Of a stretch of 19,531 nt of DNA, positions 1 through 10,647 are shown piece after piece. Both the position numbers and the translations under genes were made by a program. The notes under the pieces are model-generated. The model was not told where the DNA came from, did not search any database, and saw only the letters and a list, made by a program, of their open reading frames with translations. The stretch's first letter is position 1; every line of letters starts with the position of its first letter. The DNA comes from Salpingoeca rosetta (taxonomy: Eukaryota > Opisthokonta > Choanoflagellata > Craspedida > Salpingoecidae). The DNA is taken from contig NW_004754929.1 in NCBI RefSeq assembly GCF_000188695.1, forward strand, positions 108,297-127,827. The letters are read 5' to 3'.

Positions 1-184
1 GTGCGCTGGCAGACGTTCGCCAACGCCTCAACGCACTCTGCAGATGCGCAGACCACGCGGTCAGCGCTCTTCCCCTCTGCTCCGTCCACGGGCGCGAGAC
101 AGAAGCGGCACTGGCGTGCCGTCCCGTCCACGAACTTCTTCGTCGGCCGGAACTCAACGATGCTGCGAAGGTTCACGGGATCAA
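1..184 (-). CDS. Exon 31 of window (partial): Cys-rich segment before the RING
   Basis: Acceptor tgctttgcttcccag|TTGATC. It reads DPVNLRSIVEFRPTKKF, RQCRFCLAP and VVCASAECVEALANVCQRT. MYCBP2 has MVEFREHTG, then CRFCGS and a VCSDADCQ segment just before its catalytic RING, so the RING exon should lie immediately left of the window. The Cys spacing suggests zinc coordination. Confidence 0.9.
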
Positions 185-967
185 CTGGGAAGCAAAGACA
201 GCAAGCAACAACCCGGCAGAGTTTGTGAGTCCTCGGTTTGGATGGGCGAGCGTGCCATACAGGTCAAGGTGGCGAATGCACAGTCCACATGCTGGCAGTG
301 CACGCAATGCTGCGGGCGTGTGCGCACTGCAGTGATGAGCGGCACAAAGTATGGCCCAAGGAGCGTACGGTGGCCTTGGCCCATGAATTGTTGCTGCCTC
401 ACCGAGAATAAGGAAGGATGGCTGCTTGATGCGCGTGTATCCGTCGTTCCACTCCACAGACAGCGTCTCAATCTGGTCAATGTCCTTGCGCTCGTGGTTC
501 CGCTGCGCACGAGGGAGACACCCATCAGCACGTGAGCAAATGCGTCGTGGGCGGAAAGGCGAAACCCGACAAGTGCAGGCAGGCGAGCGGTTTCCTGAAA
601 CACAAACAAACAAACCAACAAAACCAACAAAACCAACAAACAAAACCAAACCAACAAACAAACAAAACCAACAAACAAACAAAACCAACAAACAAATAAA
701 CTAAGTAAACCAAACAAACCAAACAATTCACACACACACACACACCTTTGACGGGTGCAAGTGCGCAAATTTGTCGCAATAAGTGCAGTAGTGGGCGTGG
801 CAGGTGTGGCAAAACACAGCTGCAGCCGTGACACCGTCGTCGTGATGTTGACACAAAAACGTATTGCCCTATTTGTTGGCCGCGTGTGGAATCAGCGGAC
901 CCATGAGTGAGTGTCAGCGTACTCATGAGTGAGTCGGGAACATCAATGGGCAAACACTTGCACAACG

Positions 968-998
<31 letters not shown>

Positions 999-1918
999 GT
1001 ACACATGCACATACACATATACACGCACACATACACATATACACGCACGTACACATACACATATACACGCACGTACACAACACTCCATCCCCCTTGCCTC
1101 TCCTCCAAGCAACCAACCTCTAGCTGGCGAATGGTCTTGTTGATGCCACCAACGGTGGTCTTGGTGAGGACGGCGAGGGCGGCAGCTGCAAGCCACGTGG
1201 AGTAGTCGCCAAAGAGCCCAAACATCGACTCCACCTCGCCCTCCACCGTCCGTGCCCGATGGTTCAGATCAAGCAGCAGCGAAGCCAGCTCATCCTACGC
1301 CACGTGTGCGTGTGTGGCGGGGGAGGGGGGATGTGCGAGTTTGTGGCATGTCAGAAACCAAAGGGAAACGTGTTATTGGTACTACCCAGAAGCCTTGTAC
1401 TGACACGCACACACATACACACACGCATGCACACACACTCACGCTTACATACGAACCTTGACTTCCTTCTGCCAGGCGGAGGTGCGAAGGAGGAACGAGA
1501 CGAGGCCAACAATGTCTTTGAAGGCGCCCGCACAGTCCCCGGCCACCTGCCACGACGACACCTGCTGCTTGATGCGCCGCGCCGCCTCCACCAAGTGCGT
1601 GTCCGCGTCTGCGTTATCGGTGGTTTTCGCGGTTGCTGCTGTCGGATCAATAGACGCCTGCCGCGAGAGGCCGAGCGACGCTGTCTGTGACGGCAAACAG
1701 TGCTCCTCCACACCACACAGCTGCTTCAACGACAGCTGTTGCGTCGTGCTCGTCAGCCCACCGCCCTCCTCAGACAACCGGAAGCGCAGCTAAAACGGGA
1801 GATGTGCATGCATGCGCATGCCTGTGTGTGAGTAACAACACAAAACGTAAACAAGCAAGGGGGATGTCAAGCCACACACCAAAGCATCGGCGGCCCACCA
1901 AATAAACAAAATTAAGCG

Positions 1919-2016
<98 letters not shown>

Positions 2017-5000
2017 CACAACGCACGTCGCAAGTACACGCGCAACACCACCCGCACCTGGACTTGGATGATCTTGGCAACAGCGGCGAGAAGCATGCGC
2101 ACGTGGGAGACGGCGATTGCGGTGCCAGCAAAGGACACCACGTCCACCTTGGGCAGCGACGGGTATTTTTGGCGTGGCGCAATCACCCGCAGCAGGTTGA
2201 CTGCGGCAGACTGCACGCGTGTCGATGCGCAATGCACGAGCTGGTAGAGGAGTTTCAGCACGGCCATGGAGGGCACGGCAGAGGCGCTGCGAGACAGCGC
2301 GTCCCTGAGAAGATCCAGCAGCTCAAGCACGTATTCCTCGCGGCTCTCAAGCTCCAACGCTTCCTCCTGCTGCGTGTCCGTGTCGCTGCCACTGTGCTCG
2401 GCCGGTGAGCTGCAGCACGCCTCCACCACCGCCGCCGTCTCAACCTTCAGCCCGCGCACAATGTGCTTGAGCATCTGCGTCTGCAGCGGGCCCGTGTTGA
2501 GCGCCGTGTCTCGGTTCAGCAAGCCCAGCAGCTCCTCGTCCCCCGCGCCCCCGCGCCCAATCAGCGTCTGGGCGTCGGACTTGAGCAAGCCCGCGCTCAG
2601 AAGCTTGAACAGCACTAGCGCATCGCAGTGGATCGGGTGGCCCATAGTCGCTTCGTTGCTCAGCGCGCGCGACCCAGCGCCGCAGCACACGCGTACCTGG
2701 CGCACCCGCACCTCCGACCGGCTCTTCAGCACCAGCTTCAGCTCCACAACAGCGTCGAGCTTCCCCGACGACTGCGCAGGGCACTCGAGCATCAGCCACA
2801 TGGGCCGCTTGCTTGCGGACGGCACCGGCACAGACACGGGCTTGTCCATGCCAGAGGACGTCAGGTCCTGCAGCTCAATTGCAGTCGGAATGCGGTCACG
2901 AGGGTCGCGCGTGGGGTCCACGTGCACATACACGGCTTTGGGCGGGCCAACGTTTGGGCCAACCTTCTCCCGCAGGACGGCCGGGTCGAGCGTAAGCTTG
3001 ATCCAGTTGACCGAGAATCCGCCCTGCGCCTGCCACATCGTGTCCGTTCGCCCGTCAACCAGCGACCCAGCCATGTCCGGCTGGCTGCTCACGGAGACCT
3101 TGGCGTGCGGGGTCACATCGATCTCGTCCTCGCCAAAGATGGCCCCATCGGCGTCTTCCTCTGCTTCCGCCTCAGTGTTGACATCGCCGGCGTTGGCGTG
3201 TGAAACGGAGACGCTCGTCCTTGCCGTGGCGTTCGTGCTTGTTGCGGTTGTTGTCGCTTTGCTGCTGTCACCGCCACTGTCACCACCGTCACCACCGTCA
3301 CCACCATCACCACGACTACCATCCGGCCCCTTGCCCTTCGCTGTTGTCTCGTCTTCCTCCACTTCGTCCTCCTTTAATTCTTCCACCTTGCCCTCCTGGC
3401 CTTCCTCTCCCCTCACATGTGCTTCATCTTCGTTTTCCTTCTTGTCAGCTGTCACCTCTGCCAGCGGCTCGTCGTTCCCTCCCGCCGTCTCCGCGCCCCC
3501 TTGCTTGCCTGCGCCACCGCCAACATCAGCAACTGCACTGGACGTGCGTGTGCGCGAGATTGTGGTTGTCCCGCGCCGCGGCGACGGTGCAGCAGATGGC
3601 GACGACCGCTCCTCCATCAGCAGCAGTTTGCTCAGCCACGACAGCACGTGTGTCCCCTGCAGCAGCTGCGGCTCGCCCTCCGCCACGCGCGGCAGCGCCC
3701 AGCACCGGATGGCCAGCCGCTGCAACGGGTGCGCTGGCGGGAGGCTTGTGCCCATGTGCGCCACCATGCTCAGGAACTGGATCAGGGCCGTCCGACTCGC
3801 GCGCAGCTCAAGGCCGTGCCCGAGATCAAGCGTGTGGATGGCGTTCACAGACTCCTCAAGCAAGTTCAGCTTTCGGCGCTTGGCGGTGACCCCGGCCTGG
3901 CTGTCCTCAGTGCCACGACCATCGGCGTTCTTGGGCTTGTCGCCTTCACCATCATCATCATCATCACCACCACCACCATCGCCTTGCTTCTTGCCCTTCT
4001 TGTCCCTGTTGCCCTGGTGCTGCTTGTTGTCCTTGTCCTCGCCATCCTTTCCGTCCTGCTGCTTGCGCGCATCGGCCTTGTTGGCCTGGTCTCCCTTGCT
4101 GCTGCCACTGCCCTTTTCCTCCTCGCCCACACCACCGTCTTCTGCTGCCGGGGTTTCCGCATCGTCCTCATCGTAGTACGTTGTTGCCGTCGATCGCGTC
4201 GCAAACAGGCTCGAAAACGCTGACAGCACCGACGCCAGCACGTCCACCCGCGTGGTGGTGCGCGCCAGAAAGTTGAGCACGCCAATGCTTGTCCAGGGCG
4301 ACATTGCTGCGTCCTCCGTGTCACCAAACGCGCGCTGCCAGTCCTCGGTGCTCGCGCCCTCCCGCACGCGCGCCACCAGCACCTGCACCTCCTCAAAGAA
4401 CTCAAGCATGTCCTTGACGCTGCGGGCAATCCCCAGGGCGCTGCCTGCGGGGGCCCCCGTTGCCGCTGTCGCAGGCACGGGCGTCTCGACGGAGGAGAAG
4501 CGGCGCAGGCCCGCGCGACGCGGCGATGGCGGGGCATCTGATGACGAGGGCGTCCGCAGCAGCCCAACAGAGGATGACAGCTGCCTGCTCGGCGACGTGC
4601 TGACGCCCGCGCCCATCAGCTCCAGCGCGGAGAAAGGCTCTGCCTCCAGCGGGTGCTGCAGGGCGGAGAGGCTGTGGCTGGCGAGCGCGGGCTCAAAACG
4701 CAACAGCTCCGACGTGACGCTTGCCAGCCGCGAGAGCTCCTCGGCAGACTTCTGCCCAATGCGTGACAGCTGCACGTGCCCGAGCACAAACGCGGCGTCC
4801 TCGACCAGGCGGTGCAGGGCCGGCGTGGCCTCGGAGGCCGTGGTAGCATACCGGCGCACAAGCTCGCGTGGGACAAGGCAGGTGAAGGAGGACAGCTCCA
4901 GGCCAATCCTGATCTGCAAGGACACGAGGTCCTGTGGTGGAGCATCAGAGGGAACCATCCACGGCAGGAGCGGCGACTGCTGCGTCAGGGCAAGGTACTC

Positions 5001-5971
5001 TGGCCAGCCAAACGAACCCAGTCTTGGGAAGTTGACAAACGACACGCTGCGCCCTGCAGTGAGTGGGAAAGGTGGTGGCGGGCGAATGAAAGCGACGCAG
5101 TGAGTGTGTTGTGCGCAGTAGCATGTACGTGTGCATGTTTGAGTGCACGTGCGCGCGTGTGTGTGTGTGTTGTCGAATATGTGTGTGGTGAACATGTGTA
5201 CGTGCGTGCTAAACTATGTGTGTGTTTGTGTGTTGTGTTGAACAGTGTCAGGCATTCACGGTGTCAGTGCGTGCATGCGTACCATGAGCGGCCGCGGTGC
5301 CGACGGGGAAGACGCGAAGCGGCGCCAAGGAGTCCAGGGTGACAAGCTGGTTCTCCGTGTTGACAACGGGAACATCAACGTACACCGCCGTGCTGTCCTG
5401 GTCTTCGCTGGCGAGGCGCCCAGGAACAATCACCGATGCATCACAGGTTGGATCATACCGCATCACGCCATCCTTCGCCGTGACATGTGCAAGATGAACC
5501 TCAACCACAAGCCCGTGCAGACTGGACGGCGCTTGCGCATGCGCCAGCAGACGCGCTATTATGCGTGCCACGTGGAAGGAGAAAAGGCAGGGTGAAACAC
5601 ACGCAGGATATGGGTTTGGGACAATCGAGTATGTGTGCGCGTGTTCGTGTGTTCGTGTGTTTGTGTGTTCGTGTTCAGCAAGAATCACGACACAGCCGCG
5701 TGAAAAGGCACGCACAGGCATTCAAGCACAGGTACACAGACATTCAAGCATTCACACACAGACAAGACATACACACGCGCCCGCACACACGATACCTTGC
5801 ATGGTGTGGGAGAAAAGGTTGACCAGGCACGCCGTGTTGCATTCTGCGGAGGCACTGAGGACTTCGGATTCATCGTACATGCGCGCATACATCTTCTGCT
5901 TCGCGTACACGGGCACATCCCTCAATGGCAGGAACTTGCTCGCTTCCAACACATCCTCCGCCTGCCGCCGG

Positions 5972-6036
<65 letters not shown>

Positions 6037-7859
6037 CGGAAGACCGAGCACGTGCTGTTGGACGGATGCAACACGATGTCTTTGAACTGATGCGCATGCT
6101 GATGATAATCCTGCACCAGTACGTGAAGAAGGGGGGATACATGATCATTCATGCGCGCGCTGAGCTCACGGGGATGGTGGTCACACACACACTTTCACGG
6201 ACACCTGCTCTACTGCCTCATGTGATTACCGCACCTGCTGTAACTGATATGTAGCTCGGGTGCTCCTGACGCTGCGTGGGGNNNNNNNNNNNNNNNNNNN
6301 NNNNNNNNNNNNNNNNNNNNNNNNNNNNNNNNNNNNNNNNNNNNNNNNNNNNNNNNNNNNNNNNNNNNNNNNNNNNNNNNNNNNNNNNNNNNNNNNNNNN
6401 NNNNNNNNNNNNNNNNNNNNNNNNNNNNNNNNNNNNNNNNNNNNNNNNNNNNNNNNNNNNNNNNNNNNNNNNNNNNNNNNNNNNNNNNNNNNNNNNNNNN
6501 NNNNNNNNNNNNNNNNNNNNNNNNNNNNNNNNNNNNNNNNNNNNNNNNNNNNNNNNNNNNNNNNNNNNNNNNNNNNNNNNNNNNNNNNNNNNNNNNNNNN
6601 NNNNNNNNNNNNNNNNNNNNNNNNNNNNNNNNNNNNNNNNNNNNNNNNNNNNNNNNNNNNNNNNNNNNNNNNNNNNNNNNNNNNNNNNNNNNNNNNNNNN
6701 NNNNNNNNNNNNNNNNNNNNNNNNNNNNNNNNNNNNNNNNNNNNNNNNNNNNNNNNNNNNNNNNNNNNNNNNNNNNNNNNNNNNNNNNNNNNNNNNNNNN
6801 NNNNNNNNNNNNNNNNNNNNNNNNNNNNNNNNNNNNNNNNNNNNNNNNNNNNNNNNNNNNNNNNNNNNNNNNNNNNNNNNNNNNNNNNNNNNNNNNNNNN
6901 NNNNNNNNNNNNNNNNNNNNNNNNNNNNNNNNNNNNNNNNNNNNNNNNNNNNNNNNNNNNNNNNNNNNNNNNNNNNNNNNNNNNNNNNNNNNNNNNNNNN
7001 NNNNNNNNNNNNNNNNNNNNNNNNNNNNNNNCACACACACACGACACACACACACACACAAGAGAGAGAGAGAGACAACCCCCGCAAGCGCAAACACATG
7101 CTCACACGTCCACACACACACACGTCCAAACACACACACACACACACACACACTGACCAGGCACGCCGTAGCTCCACGCGAGCGTTGCGATGCGCACGTG
7201 GTCTGTGATCGCAAAGGCGTCGCTGGTCGAGCCATCCTCAGCATTGTCAGCAGCATTGCTGTCATGGATGCCAGCGCCGCTGCCGTTGTCGTCGTCAAGA
7301 CAGACACACGGCTGGGAGCCCGGCGCCACCTGCAGCGTTTTCGTTGGGCCATTCCGCTCCGCCACCGTGAGCACGCCACTGCTGCAGTCGAGGACAAACA
7401 TAAACGACCGCGGTGTGCGCTCTGTCGGCGGCCACGGCATGAGCGTGGCCTTGCCGTACTGCAGCACATCTGCCTTGCAGTCGATAAACACGCCAAGCGG
7501 CTTTTTCAGGGCGGCTTGCGTCGGCGTCTGCACACCGAGCGCACACACACGATGCGACAGCACTTGCAGCTCCCACGTCAGCTGCCAACACACCGTGACA
7601 AATGGGCCAGAGCAGGCGAGGGTGAGGATGAGCGCTGTTGCGGTGCACCTGGTGTCAGTCAGAGCACACGCACAAACGAATACACGACAACCACAACAAA
7701 CCACGCCACAAGAATGCCACACACCACACCAGCACACAGAGCATCACAGCACAACGCCCCGCACCAGGCCGCGATCAAATGTGGTGTCAAGGGCAAACAC
7801 GCCCGGACGAAGCTTGGTGAAGGCCATGTTGGCAATGGGAACAAGCTCTGAAGGGCCAT

Positions 7860-7901
<42 letters not shown>

Positions 7902-9215
7902 TGAGAAGAAGGAGCAACAGTAGCAGTAGCAGAAATGGGCACAAGTAAGCGACAAGCGACAAGCGACAAGCGGCGAGTGGCGTCTAACGGTGCCAGGTGA
8001 AAACAGGTGAGAGTGACGAAAACAGAATCTGCACTCACTTTCGACAAGTCCCGTGTTGACCTTGCGCTGCATGGCAAATGCGCCGCTGAGAGAGCTCGTG
8101 GTCAAGCACTTGGGGCACAGCATGTACCGCGCACCAAACGGAATCTGGCCACACACACACACACACACACACATATGCAGGGACGAGATTTGGAGAGGGG
8201 GAGCGATGGGAAGGGGGAGCGAGAAGCATGAACGCAAGCGGGCAAGTGCGCGGGCGAATAGTTCGGTGGAATCCATGCATGGGACGCAGTGCTTGAGCAT
8301 CGAGAACAACATTGAGGTCATAGAAGCATGGTCAAGAAGGAACCAAGTCCCTGAGCAACGCACACACACACACACACACATGGACGACAGGAGAGCCTGC
8401 GAACAGTCACACGCACCACGTGCCTCCATCACACACCTGCTGGCCGTACTCGCAGGTGACGTCTGCGTACCCGCGCGTCATCACCATGGCCGCCTTGCAG
8501 AAGGGGCAGGGTGCCGAGCGCGGGTATGCTGGGTCGTGCTCCAGCCGCACCTCGCTCGTGCCAGTCATCTTCACGCGCTGCGTTCGCCCATACACATCCA
8601 CAAACGCATACAGGTCCTGCTCAATGTCCACTGCACACACAACCACGCACATTTATGGAGGAAGCAAGGTGCAGAAGAGATTTTTCAGTATGTATGTGTG
8701 TGTGTGTGTGCCAACACTGGTTGCGTTTTTGATTGCATGTGCACGCGTACCTTTAGCTGGAAGTGGGATCTTTGCTGGGTCCTTCTGGGATGGGCCCTGG
8801 ATAAACAGCTCGCCTTCCTTGTTGGCCCACATTTTGATCTGACCAAAACCGAAACACAACACAGTTGGGCAGATGGAAAGGGCCAGTGTCATGACATGTA
8901 ACACCAGTGCAAAGTGCCGGTACGAAATCACACATGAGCGCAACCATACACACACCACACCACACCTACCTTCTCCCCGGCAGTGACGGTGTTGAGGTGG
9001 AGGAAGTTTGACTCCTTGCTGACAGTGCCGAGGTTGTTGTTGCCTTTGTACGCCTCGGAGTTGGCGACATACACCAGCGAATTCTCATTGATCTGGGAAC
9101 CAATGTGAGGTCGTGTGTGCGTCGGTGTGGGGATATGTGGGTGAGAATTTGAAAGCAACGTCCCAAACACACAGACACGATAGCATGCGCAAGCAATACT
9201 GGCTTGTCCGCATTT

Positions 9216-9261
<46 letters not shown>

Positions 9262-10599
9262 TTCCACACACACATGCACATGCACACACTTGTACACCCC
9301 CCACCATCCCGCGTTCTCAATCCAGCGCACCAGAATAGCGGATGACGGAATGGACTTGAAGAGGCGCTGCAGTGGCGGTTTCTCATACTCATCCTCCATC
9401 TTCGGCATCACAACAAACCCCATCGCCATCCCTCCAGCCCTTTAGGTAGCGGTGCAACGCAAGAATGAGCAAACACAGGCGAAGGTGCGCAGGGGGTGGC
9501 GTGAGCTATCCGCGTTCTGATCATGTGCACAAGCGAAACGAGTGTTTTGTTTCACTTGTTGTGTGTGCATGATCTCCACAGCCGGGACGAAAGAAATGAC
9601 TCAAAAAACCAAAAAAAAAAAAAAAAAAAAACCATCGCCACATGTCAGGCACGATTCGCTTGGCATTCGTACGTACTTTGCGGCGTCGCTCTCCATCACC
9701 TCGACTGCAAACTCCTTCCGTTCGTCCTTGAGGGCAATGGGAAACAGCGAGAAGCAGCAGGCGCGGTTGTGTCCCTCCGGCCGCTCTGCAATCTGACCGG
9801 GCACGCGCCCGGCTTTCGTCGCCGCCGCACGGTCCTCGATCCTGACACGCACGCACGCACACACACGCGTCGCAGCAAGAAGAGCACCACACTTCAGTTC
9901 AACGCACGCGCACATGAAACTAACACACACGCATCACAGCAAGAAGAGCACCACACTTCAGTTCAACGCACGCGCACATGAAACTAACACGCACACATCA
10001 CATCACAGCACAGCACACATCACATCACAGCACAGACACATACGCATACACATCACATCACATCACGCACACACACATCACAGCACACACACATACGCGT
10101 ACACATTACATCACATCACACACACATCACATCACACACACACATCACAGCACACACAGGCCAATGCCAACGCACTTGACAGCCTGTCCATGGAACGTCG
10201 GGTTGAAAGTGAGGGCAACCTGTGCCACTTGGGCCTCATCTTTGTCCGAAGTGACATCACCCAGCACCCGCTTGCACAGCTTGATCGTCACATCCGCCAG
10301 CTGCACGTGAAGAGCAAGCAGTGAAAAGAAAAATGGAACAGCAATCGCACAAACGGTCAGTGTTGGCACTTCAATCCCAAGGCAAACACACACCACAAAC
10401 ACGCATGCAACTGTGTCCGAGCATGACATGTAACACGCACTCACACACAACAAACATACACGCACACACACGTACACACACACGCACACACACGCACACA
10501 ACAAACATACACGCACAACCGCACACACACGCACACGCACACGCACACACACTCACACACACACACACACACAACAAACATGCACGCACAACCGCACAC

Positions 10600-10647
<48 letters not shown>

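Larger units (their letters stand above)
8559..10220 (-). other. Neuralized-homology (NHR) domain spread over exons 13-18
   Basis: Joining the exons gives the full series of NHR landmarks. They are the opening LTFNPTFHGQAVK, EDRAAAT, the LFPIALKDERKEFAVEV strand pair, GGMAMGFVVMPK, the GEKIKMWANKEGELF hairpin and the end LYAFVDVYG. NHR domains are protein-binding modules of Neuralized-type RING ligases. I know of none in animal MYCBP2. Confidence 0.8.

Noticed and set aside
185..402. Coding reading of the CVHCQHVDC stretch as a zinc finger
   Set aside because: It lies between a consensus donor and a strong acceptor. Splicing it out restores the family sequence across the junction, while reading through leads to a stop or frame break.
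2266..4176. A 636-codon open frame on the plus strand
   Set aside because: It is antisense to exon 26 and its product is Ser/Pro/Arg low complexity. It reflects GC-rich coding sequence on the other strand, which has recognisable DOC and HEAT-like motifs and consistent splicing.
7861..7896. Polyglutamine or polyalanine coding repeat
   Set aside because: The GCA/CTG tract lies between the exon 19 donor (consensus gtgagt) and the exon 20 acceptor, so it is intronic. No frame joins it to both exons without the intron.
9611..9631. Poly(A) tail of a retroposed sequence
   Set aside because: No retroposon body, promoter boxes or target-site duplication can be seen beside it. The tract lies inside a normal intron.
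10436..10645. Cys/Val-rich peptides encoded by GT repeats
   Set aside because: These open frames come from simple repeats, which cannot contain stops. They have no start, domain or conserved context.
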